IMG/VR virus record: IMGVR_UViG_3300031857_000798
Location: 1 to 32,827 of that record
Source: a virus
Length of the DNA: 32,827 bases
Strand: one strand, 5' to 3'
The notes beneath the pieces were generated by a model. It saw only the letters and a list, made by a program, of their open reading frames with translations. It made no database searches and had not been told where the DNA came from. Positions 1 through 8,400 of the stretch are shown here, piece by piece; within the stretch, counting starts at the first letter, position 1, and each line of letters starts with the position of its first letter. The position numbers were made by a program, and so were the translations under genes.

Positions 1-2
1 AT

Positions 3-614
3 GACGCGCTCAAAAAACAAATGATGACCATCGCAGCAGGCTCAGAAATTACAGCGGTGAATGCGGCAGCAATGCTTAACAAACTTTTGCAAGTTGCGCA
101 AGGGGCGGTATATACCGATGATGGTGGCGTTGTTGAGTTTGATGTAACCAACCGCATGAGTGAGTTGTTAAACGTGATCGAGCAGACCGACCATAAGATA
201 TTGGTGTTTATCCCATATCGACACACGCTTCAAATGGTTGAGAATACTCTGCTCAAAGAAGGTTACACAGTGCAGACAATTCATGGCGGTGTTGCGTCAA
301 CACGACGAGCAGACATAATTAAAGAATTCCAAACAGAAGATGACCCACGCATACTCCTCTTAGTACCGCAGGCAACTGCACACGGTATCACGCTGACTCG
401 TGCCGACCAAGTTGTGTGGTGGGGTCCAGTAGCGTCCACAGAAATCTATTTGCAAGCTAACTCACGAGCGCACCGAGCAGGGCAGACAAACAAAGTTACA
501 GTCACACACCTGCAAGGCAGTCCGGTCGAGCGACGCATGTACACCATGCTGCAAAATAAAATAGATTTACATCAAAGTTTGGTAGATTTATACAAACAAG
601 AGCTTGACACGTAA
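3..614 (+). CDS. SNF2-type DNA helicase, C-terminal part (5' end outside window)
   Basis: The reading frame is open to the left edge, so this is the C-terminal end of a longer protein and the ATG at 21 need not be the true start. The visible part matches the second RecA-like lobe of superfamily 2 helicases of the SNF2/Rad54 type. It has a strand with IPYRHTLQMVE, then a TIHGGV segment (motif IV region), then LLLVPQATAHGITLTRAD (motif V) and QANSRAHRAGQ at about 452-484 (motif VI, with the two arginines that act as finger residues in this superfamily). The C-terminal helix resembles the tail that follows motif VI in phage SNF2 proteins. Such proteins are ATP-driven DNA translocases; in phages they sit in replication or recombination modules, which fits the primase downstream. 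The Walker A and B lobe is not in the window, so an intact ATPase cannot be confirmed. Confidence 0.85.
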   Translation, partial: DALKKQMMTIAAGSEITAVNAAAMLNKLLQVAQGAVYTDDGGVVEFDVTNRMSELLNVIEQTDHKILVFIPYRHTLQMVENTLLKEGYTVQTIHGGVASTRRADIIKEFQTEDDPRILLLVPQATAHGITLTRADQVVWWGPVASTEIYLQANSRAHRAGQTNKVTVTHLQGSPVERRMYTMLQNKIDLHQSLVDLYKQELDT

Positions 615-631
615 ATTTTACAGTGTATAAT
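604..631 (+). promoter_or_regulatory. sigma70-type consensus promoter
   Basis: TTGACA lies at 604-609 and TATAAT at 626-631, separated by 16 bases; both hexamers match the bacterial housekeeping consensus exactly. The -35 box overlaps the last codons of the helicase gene. Transcription would start near 638 and leave a leader of about 114 bases before the ATG at 752. The promoter would let host RNA polymerase express the 129-residue, 296-residue and helix-turn-helix genes independently of the helicase gene. This is seen in the sequence; activity is inferred. Confidence 0.75.
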
Positions 632-667
632 TTCTAAAAAACGGGGGGAAAGCTGCTACTGATTGTT

Positions 668-683
668 AAGTCGAGACTTTTTT
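668..683 (+). promoter_or_regulatory. short dyad with T-run in the leader
   Basis: Inside the untranslated leader, AAGTC and GACTT form an inverted repeat separated by two bases, followed directly by a run of six T. As RNA the loop would have to open to four bases, leaving only a 4-bp stem, so it is too weak for a convincing terminator. As DNA it could be a small operator for a repressor such as the helix-turn-helix protein at 2045. Nothing else recognisable is seen in 632-751 apart from the ribosome binding site. Confidence 0.2.
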
Positions 684-751
684 AAGATCGCATCAATCGG
701 ACGAGCGGTTAGTACCCTCACCCAATGTTCAACGTAAATCAAAGGAATCCT

Positions 752-1141
752 ATGGATGCAAGTCAGTTAGTCAATGTGTATATCAAGATACGTGACGCCA
801 AAGAAATAAAAAAGAAACAGATGGAAGCCGAGATTGCTGACCTTGATGTTCAGCTTGAGGCAGTCGAGCAAGAGCTTCTAGAAATCTGCAAGACCACTGG
901 ACAAGACGGTGGCAAAACACAATTCGGTTCGTTCACACGAGCCGTCAAAACACGCTACTGGACCAGTGACTGGGACAGTATGTACAAATTCATCCGTGAG
1001 CATGATGCACCTGACTTACTCGAACGTCGGATTGCGCAAGGTAACTTCGCACAGTTCGTCAAAGAGAATCCGGACAGCATGCCTGCAGGTGTGAATATCG
1101 AGTCGAAATACTCGATCACGGTTCGCCGTTCATCCAAGTAA
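752..1141 (+). CDS. hypothetical phage protein with N-terminal coiled coil
   Basis: The preferred start is the ATG at 752, which has AAAGGA six bases upstream; an in-frame ATG at 725 lacks such a site. The 129-residue product begins with a lysine/glutamate-rich helix (roughly residues 10-50: KEIKKKQMEAEIADLDVQL and continuing), predicted to be a coiled coil. A compact C-terminal part follows, with WTSDWDSMYKFI, LLERRIAQGNFAQF and a final strand ending SITVRRSSK. I do not recognise a named family with confidence. The coiled-coil-plus-strand layout recalls small phage replication or recombination accessory proteins, and its position just after the promoter and before a possible ssDNA-binding protein supports a role in DNA metabolism. 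That role is inference only. Confidence 0.8.
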   Translation: MDASQLVNVYIKIRDAKEIKKKQMEAEIADLDVQLEAVEQELLEICKTTGQDGGKTQFGSFTRAVKTRYWTSDWDSMYKFIREHDAPDLLERRIAQGNFAQFVKENPDSMPAGVNIESKYSITVRRSSK

Positions 1142-1161
1142 CTTCCCAATAGGAAATCAAA

Positions 1162-2052
1162 ATGAGTAACATGACACTTTTTAAATCCGGTTCCGTTATC
1201 CCTGACTATTTACGTGAGGCTTCTGACGCTACTACCCGTGACATTGCAGGTAGCTCTGGCGGTAAGCAAATCTCTATCAAGGGCGGTGTGTGGCGTATGG
1301 TCGTAGGCGGTGAAGAAGTCGCCAAGAACGAAGAACGCGCCATGAACTTCGTGGTGATTGCATCCGGCAAGGGTGTGACACGTACGTTCTATGCAGACAA
1401 ATACGAAGAAGGCAAGGACATTAAACCTGCCTGCTGGTCTGCTGAAGGCGTAGTGCCCAACGAAGAAGTGACTAACCCACAGGCTAAGACCTGCGCTACC
1501 TGCCCACAGAACATCGAAGGCTCTGGCGATGGTAAGGCTCGTGCCTGCCGTTACAGTAAGCGCTTGGCTGTAGCTTTAGAGAACGACATTGGTGGCAACA
1601 TCTACCGCTTGTCAGTCCCCGCCAAGTCATACTTCGGTCGTGCTGAAGGTGAGAAGATGCCACTGCAAGCGTTTGGTAAGTTCTTGTCAGGACACGGTAT
1701 TCCGATTACAGGCATTGTGACCGAAGCTCGCTTCGACACTGCCGAAGCAGTGCCCGTGTTGAAGTTCCGTGCTGTACGCCCCTTGTCGAAAGAAGAGTGG
1801 GAACTGGGTAAAGCACAGAGCCTGACAGAAGACGCTCGTCAAGCTATCGAGTTGAAGATGGTTCCATCTAAAGCCGAAGGCATGCCTGCGTTACCACAGT
1901 CGTTCAAGGAAGCCCCTGCTGCCGTCGAGAAAGCGGAAGCCGTGGCTGAGCCAGTGAAACGTGCCCCTGCTAAAGCAAAGCCTGAGACGCCTGCAGCAGC
2001 AAAGAACGTATCTGACATCTTGAGTGACTGGGCTACTGACGAAGATGCGTAA
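1162..2052 (+). CDS. hypothetical replication-module protein with four possible zinc-ligand cysteines
   Basis: The ATG at 1162 is preceded by AGGAAATCAAA, a good ribosome binding site. The 296-residue protein has a structured part (about 1-240) and a proline/alanine/lysine-rich linker ending in an acidic tip (ILSDWATDEDA). Cysteines at about 91, 111, 114 and 129 (CATCPQN, ACRYSK) could hold one zinc ion. A beta-rich core, a central zinc site and a flexible tail ending in acidic residues are features of phage single-stranded DNA-binding proteins such as T7 gp2.5 and T4 gp32. The acidic C-terminus and the place between helicase and primase fit that role, but no sequence motif proves it. It overlaps the next gene by 8 bases. 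Confidence 0.85.
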   Translation: MSNMTLFKSGSVIPDYLREASDATTRDIAGSSGGKQISIKGGVWRMVVGGEEVAKNEERAMNFVVIASGKGVTRTFYADKYEEGKDIKPACWSAEGVVPNEEVTNPQAKTCATCPQNIEGSGDGKARACRYSKRLAVALENDIGGNIYRLSVPAKSYFGRAEGEKMPLQAFGKFLSGHGIPITGIVTEARFDTAEAVPVLKFRAVRPLSKEEWELGKAQSLTEDARQAIELKMVPSKAEGMPALPQSFKEAPAAVEKAEAVAEPVKRAPAKAKPETPAAAKNVSDILSDWATDEDA

Positions 2053-2293
2053 TAGACCACGGGGGCATGACACCCTCTTCATTCAGAAAGTTGAAGATGC
2101 AGACCAGAGGCCGATTGTTATGCAGTTGGCTGACGTTTGCATCAACAAAGGTACACCGATTACCGAGATAGCGCTGATGTTTGGCGTGACTCGTGCGAGT
2201 GTGTACAACTGGCTGACTGGTAGATCGGTGCCACGCGCTCGTCATCAGGCAGCAATGCCTAAAGTTATTGCACGTCTTTCAAAACGTAAGTAA
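2045..2293 (+). CDS. small helix-turn-helix DNA-binding protein
   Basis: The ATG at 2045 overlaps the end of the previous gene by 8 bases, giving an 82-residue product; an in-frame ATG at 2024 would lengthen the overlap. The middle reads ITEIALMFGVTRASVYNWL followed by a basic stretch, a clear helix-turn-helix of the Cro/XRE or transposase-like class, where SVYNWLTGR would be the recognition helix. The N- and C-terminal ends are basic (MRNRPRG, LSKRK). Its small size and place just before a terminator suggest a transcriptional regulator of the replication module. It could equally be an origin-binding or accessory protein. Translation is probably coupled to the upstream gene, since no strong ribosome binding site is present. 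Confidence 0.8.
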   Translation: MRNRPRGHDTLFIQKVEDADQRPIVMQLADVCINKGTPITEIALMFGVTRASVYNWLTGRSVPRARHQAAMPKVIARLSKRK

Positions 2294-2300
2294 CCCTCGT

Positions 2301-2334
2301 GGGGTGGCAGGTAGCACTGTCACCCCTATTTTTT
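2301..2334 (+). terminator. intrinsic (Rho-independent) terminator
   Basis: GGGGTGGCAG (2301-2310) pairs with CTGTCACCCC (2317-2326) as a 10-bp stem with one G-U pair around a 6-base loop. TA and six T follow at once (2329-2334). It lies 8 bases after the stop codon of the helix-turn-helix gene and only 22 bases before the GTG of the primase gene. Primase expression therefore needs read-through, antitermination or another promoter. Confidence 0.8.
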
Positions 2335-2356
2335 CCCCTCAACCCAGTGAGGTTCT

Positions 2357-5206
2357 GTGACTGACTTTCTCAACTCCGTATTACCTACGCAGGGCTTGTA
2401 TTGCACTGTGGGTATTCGGTCAAACGCCGTCAAGCAGTCGTTCCAAGCGACGATTGAAGACGTGGAGGCAGTCGGCTCAGGTATGGATTCTCAAGGCGTG
2501 GATGCGTATTTTGCGCTTGCCACATTTGAAGATGACTCAGGTCGCAAGGTGGACAATGCCATCTTTCTGCGGTCGTTCTTTCTAGACCTAGATTGCGGTA
2601 CAGGTAAGCCATACGCTGACCAAGCTGCTGCTGCCCAAGCCCTATCCATATTTGTTGCTGACACGAAGCTCCCAAGTCCAACGCTTGTTAACTCAGGTGG
2701 TGGGCTACATGTCTATTGGCCCTTGACCGAAGACGTGCCCGTATCCGAGTGGATACGACACGCAAAATCACTGAAGCGTTTGTGCGCTCAGAAGAAACTA
2801 TTTGCTGACCCTGCCGTAACTGCAGATGCTGCACGTATCTTGCGCATACCCGGCACCCATAACTTTAAGAACGAAACCTCGAGACCCGTACAGATTATTG
2901 CAATGGGTACGCCCGTATCCCTTGCTGAGTTTATTGAGCCGTTACCCGCCCCTGCAATGGACTTGAGTGCTGCCAAACAGTTTGGCATGGACGATACGTC
3001 TAAGGATATTGGTGGCACTGGCGACTACCCTAAGTGTTCGTTTAAGCGCATAGCTATCCGTAGCATTAACGGTAACGGTTGTGCGCAGATGAAGCATGCC
3101 ATTGAGCAAGCACCTACACTGGAAGAGCCGTTGTGGAGGGCTGCGCTGTCTATCGCTGTGCGTTGTGAAGATGGCCCCACGGCTATCCATACCATGTCCA
3201 AACGGCATCCCGAGTACTCGGCAGAGGCGACTGAAGCTAAAGCTGCTGAGACCAAAGGCCCGTACACCTGCGAGTGGTATCGGGACAACAACCCATCACT
3301 GTGCGAGGGTTGCCCACAGAAGATTTCTACACCTCTTCTGTTGGGTAAGTTTGTAGAGCAGGCAGTGGTTGAGGATGACCAGTACATCATTGAGACGCCC
3401 AAGGACGAGACGGCACCTGCACTCACCATGTCGATACCGGCATATCCGTTCCCATACTTCCGTGGGGCTAACGGTGGTGTATACAAGAAAGAACGTACCC
3501 CTGATGGTGAGGAAAAGGATGTTGAAATTTACCCATACGACCTATACCTGACAGAAAGGTTCTTTGACTCTGACCAGTATGGCAATGGTGAAGGCGAGAT
3601 GGTGGGGCTGAACTTGCACATGAAGCAAGACGGTATCCGCAGGTTCTACGCCCCAGTGACAACACTGTTCACTAAAGATAAGATGCGTGACCTACTGATT
3701 AAAAACGGTGTGGTCGCTTACGGAAAACACTTGGATGCAATCATGGCTTATTTTGCTTCGACACTACGCAAACTGCAGTCGCAGTACGCTGCAAACAGAA
3801 CCCGCAATCAAATGGGGTGGACACCGGATGGGCTTGGCTTTGTTGTAGGTGAGTTGGAATACACGGCAGCGGGTACTAAACTAGCGCCCCCCGCAAGCGG
3901 TACACGAGAGTTGGCTGAGCAGTTTAAACCAACTGGCACGTTAGAGGAGTGGAGCAAGATCGCTAACTTCTACAACCGGCCCGGACTTGAGACACATGCA
4001 CTGGCGTTGTTTTTTGGCTTTGGTTCACCCCTGTTGAAGTTTATTGGCCCCAAGCAGAACGTAAAGGGCGCGTTGATTCACCTTAAACACAACGGGTCAG
4101 GCTCCGGCAAGTCAACGGCTCAGATGGTGGTCAACTCTATCTTTGGCAACCCTGACACCCTACTGCTGAAGCAAGACGACACGTACGCTTCCAAGATGCA
4201 CTTGCTTGGCATGATGAACAGCATTGCGTTTACTGTGGATGAGATCACCAACGAGAAGCCTGAGGTTCTGTCTGACTACGCCTATGGATTCACCTCAGGG
4301 CGAGGCAAGCACCGTATGGAATCGCAGAGTAATAAACTGCGTGTGAACAACACAACATGGTGTAACTTTACCCTGTCGTCCGGCAATGCCTCTGTTGTTG
4401 ACGCCCTGCAGAACCTTAAGAGTACGGCAGATGGTGAGCTTCGTCGGGTGCTTGAGGTTGCGTTCCACAAATACACAGGCTCAACCAAGGCCGAGATTGA
4501 CGAGACGTTTGGCAAGCTTAATTCTAACTACGGCTTGGCAGGCCCGATATACATTCAGTACATCATTGACAACCACGACCATGTAATGAAGCTGCTTGCT
4601 GATATGCAAGCCAAGGTGGACAAGGCGCTGAACCTAGATCAGACTGACCGTTTCTATTCTTGTTTGTTGACGTGTGCCTTTGTGGGTGCCTTGATTGCAA
4701 AAAAGCTTGGCCTAATTGACATCGACATTACACGTATTTACCAATACGCACTGGGCGTAGTTCGGGAGTCGATTGCATCTAACTTGTCTAGCGTTGGTAA
4801 TCCAATGACTGTGGCACAAGAGACACTGGGCGCGTTCATCAACGAGAACGTCAACAATGCAATGGTGGCTGCATATACCCCCAAGGGTGGCTTGCCTGAG
4901 AGACCTGCGCTAACACCCAAGGGCAAACTGGTGATGCGGTACGACCCTGACACCAAGACGCTTGCAATCCCTGTGGCTGATTTACGCAAATACTTTACCG
5001 GTAGACAGGTGGACGTGCGTGATAGCTTGGCACGGCTAACCACTGCGGGGTATCTAAAGCACGGTGGCAAGTCGCATCCAACTCGGATTGGTGCGGGAGC
5101 CGTTGGTGGGCTTAGCGGTATTGCAGTACGCTGCTACATCTTTGATGGAGACGTAATTGGCATTGACGAAACGGCGTTCGCGCAAGCGGAAGCTTCCGAC
5201 ATTTAA
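2357..5206 (+). CDS. DNA primase-helicase (archaeo-eukaryotic-type primase fused to P-loop ATPase)
   Basis: The start is GTG with GAGG four bases upstream. The 949-residue protein carries an N-terminal primase-polymerase domain of the archaeo-eukaryotic superfamily. Its metal-binding motif is FFLDLDCG (Asp77 and Asp79), the second motif is SGGGLHVYW (His118), and the third is ADAARILRIPGTHNFK (about 156-171). About residues 300-325 hold a cysteine cluster (CEWYRDNNPSLCEGCP), probably a zinc site. The C-terminal half has a P-loop GSGSGKST (580-587) and a Walker B-like FTVDEI (Asp628, Glu629), as in DUF927- or SF3-like replicative helicases. The protein should lay down primers and unwind DNA at the phage fork. 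It is the core replication enzyme here; no DNA polymerase gene is in the window. Its 3' end overlaps the next gene by 50 bases. Confidence 0.88.
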   Translation: MTDFLNSVLPTQGLYCTVGIRSNAVKQSFQATIEDVEAVGSGMDSQGVDAYFALATFEDDSGRKVDNAIFLRSFFLDLDCGTGKPYADQAAAAQALSIFVADTKLPSPTLVNSGGGLHVYWPLTEDVPVSEWIRHAKSLKRLCAQKKLFADPAVTADAARILRIPGTHNFKNETSRPVQIIAMGTPVSLAEFIEPLPAPAMDLSAAKQFGMDDTSKDIGGTGDYPKCSFKRIAIRSINGNGCAQMKHAIEQAPTLEEPLWRAALSIAVRCEDGPTAIHTMSKRHPEYSAEATEAKAAETKGPYTCEWYRDNNPSLCEGCPQKISTPLLLGKFVEQAVVEDDQYIIETPKDETAPALTMSIPAYPFPYFRGANGGVYKKERTPDGEEKDVEIYPYDLYLTERFFDSDQYGNGEGEMVGLNLHMKQDGIRRFYAPVTTLFTKDKMRDLLIKNGVVAYGKHLDAIMAYFASTLRKLQSQYAANRTRNQMGWTPDGLGFVVGELEYTAAGTKLAPPASGTRELAEQFKPTGTLEEWSKIANFYNRPGLETHALALFFGFGSPLLKFIGPKQNVKGALIHLKHNGSGSGKSTAQMVVNSIFGNPDTLLLKQDDTYASKMHLLGMMNSIAFTVDEITNEKPEVLSDYAYGFTSGRGKHRMESQSNKLRVNNTTWCNFTLSSGNASVVDALQNLKSTADGELRRVLEVAFHKYTGSTKAEIDETFGKLNSNYGLAGPIYIQYIIDNHDHVMKLLADMQAKVDKALNLDQTDRFYSCLLTCAFVGALIAKKLGLIDIDITRIYQYALGVVRESIASNLSSVGNPMTVAQETLGAFINENVNNAMVAAYTPKGGLPERPALTPKGKLVMRYDPDTKTLAIPVADLRKYFTGRQVDVRDSLARLTTAGYLKHGGKSHPTRIGAGAVGGLSGIAVRCYIFDGDVIGIDETAFAQAEASDI

Positions 5207-5459
5207 GACACCGAAGGCTCCTAAGCCAAAGCCGAAGCTGTCGGACAACATGAGAGTACTCACCCTGTTTGGGGTTGAGTATTTTCTCCTTTGGGAGCGG
5301 TTTGTTATCGGTAGCTCGTTCTTCTTGCCTACCACTGCAACACCCGCGCAGGTGCGAAACGCACTCCTACCGGCTACTAGGTTTCTTAAAATCAAAATAG
5401 AAGTACGCGCCCGTTGTGAGTACGGGCGGTACGGTACGCGAGTTTGGCGGGTCTACTGA
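5157..5459 (+). CDS. hypothetical protein nested in the 3' end of the primase gene
   Basis: The frame begins with TTG at 5157, six bases after GGAG (5147-5150), inside the primase gene; the next in-frame ATG is at 5250. The 100-residue product has a very basic N-terminus (KRRSRKRK, then KAPKPKPKPK-like repeats), followed by a compact domain with LFGVEYFLLWERFVIGSSFF, ALLPATRFLKIKIEV and a C-terminal GTRVWRVY. This pattern (aromatic core, SFF, final RVWR) looks like a conserved small phage protein rather than a chance frame, although I cannot name it. The basic tail suggests nucleic-acid binding. It is the last gene of the rightward module and its stop overlaps the end of the convergent late operon by 7 bases. 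Confidence 0.7.
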   Translation: MALTKRRSRKRKLPTFKTPKAPKPKPKLSDNMRVLTLFGVEYFLLWERFVIGSSFFLPTTATPAQVRNALLPATRFLKIKIEVRARCEYGRYGTRVWRVY

Positions 5460-8400
5460 ACTTTGCGTAGTTCTGCTTTGGCTTCACGTACCCAACCAAC
5501 CAACTCAATCTCCATCTGTTTCAGTTCTTTGAGTTCTGCTTCGCGGTCTGCCTTGCTCATGTCATTAGCACCCTCTGGGCTGTTCAAGAACTTGCGATAA
5601 GCACGGGTGCGTTCCAGTTGTTCAAGCGTAGAGTTAACTGCGCTCTCTAACATTAACTCATCCCCATGTTCCTCAATGTATTTCTCAGCACGGGTTAAGT
5701 CGGTTTTCATCAACTCATTCAGCGTAGTGTTTGCCTTGCCGACCTTCTCGCGCTCCTCGTAGAACTCAGTCATGCGTCGTGTGCCAACTGGGTCATATAA
5801 GTAGTTGCTGAACAGTGCGTACTTATGTAGTGGGCGATCAACTCGCGTTGGGTTAAGTAAGCTGTCCGTCACCATCGTAACCATTGCAGCAGTTGAGCCG
5901 AAGTATCCACGCAGTGCGTTGTCAAGCATGATTGGAGAAACTTCAACGCCAATCTCATCACGGCTAAATACGGCAATGGCTTTAGCCAACTCAGACGTCT
6001 GCTCAGTCATACGCATGCTTGGGTCCATCGCCCTGTGGTGATAGCCTTCCAAGTCTTTGCCAGTCAAGAATGACTTGTTAGCCCATGCCTCAATCACCGG
6101 TTTGATAGCTTGCGGTATTGGCACGGCACGACCTAAGTACTGCTCAAACATATAGCTCAGCGTTGTACGCACGGCTTCAAATGCCGTTTGCTCTTCTGGT
6201 GTACCCTGACGACGCATGTATTCTACGATACGCTCGGGAATGACTTTAAAGATAGCACCTAGTTCGCCCGGAACTCCGATCTTGTATCCGCCACCAAGAA
6301 TCCAGTTGCTGTCCCGAGTACGCAAGTCCATCTCGTTGTAGTCTTCGTCGTCATCGCCCTTACCCAACGCATACAGGGAACTCAGCATCGTGACAGTAAC
6401 CGCACGGCTATAGAACAATCGCCGAGCTTGCGCACGATCAACAGAAGAACTTGAGTCCTTGCCTGACGCTGCGCGATACAGCACATCCATACCTTGTATG
6501 TAAGCGTTAAAGAACGGGATGACCGTAATCATGTCAGTCACAAACTGATTCGCACCACGGCGACGGAAGTTAATAAACTCACGGGCACGGGTCTGTGCCA
6601 ACAACTCATCGCCCTTGCTTTCCTTCATGGTCTGATCGTAGATTGCCTTACGAACGGCCAAGTCAGACGCACGGGTAATGCCATCGAGTTTGTGAATCAG
6701 TGACTCAAACCTACCGCGCTTTTTGTAACCTAAATCTTTTAGCAAAGATGTTGCAGGCTTACCGGCTTCAAAGTCGTACTCACCAGTCAAACCGAGGCGT
6801 CCAAAATCTCTGACGTATGGGTGTTCAAGCCCCGGCAAACCAAACAGCGCCTTCACAGTTTGTTTCCCTTCGTGCCACACTAAATTACCAAAGTTAGTCA
6901 AAGACATCCATACCAATGCGCCGGGGTTTCTTACACCGGAGGTCATGATGGCACGTTGCACGTCGTCCATTACCTGCTTCAACGCAAATGGCGGCAGTAC
7001 AGTAACTGTTTTGCGTAGGATGTTAGAGAACGCACCCATTGCCCGAATCCAACCCGCCTTAGGTGGGTTCAAGTCTTTAAACGCCATGACGTCGTACTTG
7101 CTTGGCACTGACCAATACATCATCTCGCCGTCAACATAAGCGCCAACAACGTTTGGTTTGCCTTGGTTAGTGCGCCCCAAGAACTTAGCCTGTCCAATGT
7201 CTTCTAGGCTACGCAAAGTTGTTAAAGTAGCGTCGGCTTTAAGTGTTTGCCCAACCATCCAACCGAGCGTGTTTAGGTAGTTATCGAACACATTGCCCAC
7301 CGGACGGTTGAGCGAACCAACCAACTCAGGTAGCTTGCCAAGTTGTGCCAAACCTTTACCACTGATCTTTTTGGCTTTGTTGAAGTTGGTGGTTACCTCG
7401 TCAATTGTTTCACGGTCAAATGGTACATAGCCTACGACCTCGCGCCACAGCTTGCCTTCTTCAGCAGACAATCTACCTACCGAAACCAAGTTGTCAACCA
7501 TCGCTTTACGGGCTTCGTCCATGAGCTTGCTCATTTCCTGCAAGTCTGGGTCGGCGTTGTATGCTTTTACTAACTGGTCGATCTCGTTGTCTTTTAAGTG
7601 AATCAGGAACGTTGTGCCGTCTTGCGCATTAGACCTGCGCATCTCATTTAAACGCACACCTTCCAACACACGGCTGGCAATTTGTGTGGCGCGTTCACGG
7701 CTGTATCCGTTTTTTTCTCCGTACTTGTCAATCAAACCATAAACTTCTGCAGGTGGGCGTACGCCTTCACCCATGCCGGACTTCCACAAGCCTGTTGTTT
7801 TATCTTTATACAACGTGCCAGTTTGGAAATACTCAAGCAGCATCTTGGTGTAGTCTTGCGCTTGACGGTACAGACCCATGGGGTTTAGCTTGCCCAGCTT
7901 GTCACGCACCGCGCCATCAAACTTCTCACTCAAACGTTTTTCAATCGTGGCAGCAATGTCTGATACTTGCGTACGGAACTTAGTCACGTAGCCAATGTCA
8001 GAGTTGGATTGAACACCGGTAAGTAAGTTTTTTAATCCGGATTTGTCGTCACGGTTTAACGGCCCCATGGAGTCAATAAGTTGCTCGTCGCTAAAGGTAA
8101 CGGCAAAATCAATCTTAGTGTCTGCTGGAGAAACAGAACGCGTACCAGCGGGGTTAAACCCCCATAAGAAAGCATCAGCACTGCCCGGCCCCATGTTTTC
8201 TAAGAATTCTGCAACGGCTCTGGATGGTGGGAACTTACGCCCTGACACCACGGCAACCAAGTCACGCATCATTTGCGCAACTTTAGAGAAGAACTTTTCG
8301 GCAATCGTCAATGGCTTATCGGCAGTGGTGGCCCAACGAGACACGTTGTCTGCAAACCACTCACTAAATCCTAACCAGTATTGCTGTTGCTTTGCTCTTA

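Noticed and set aside
663-737. TTG-initiated 24-codon frame in the leader (reading SRDFFKIASIGRAV)
   Set aside because: The G-rich run upstream is about 14 bases from the TTG, too far for initiation, and there is no sign of conservation from this sequence alone.
2024-2044. Earlier ATG for the helix-turn-helix gene
   Set aside because: It adds seven residues within the end of the previous gene without a better ribosome binding site; ATG 2045 gives the usual short overlap.
3025-3486. - strand frame of 153 codons inside the primase gene
   Set aside because: The primase domains with intact motifs occupy the opposite strand throughout, and the antisense frame has no recognisable domain.
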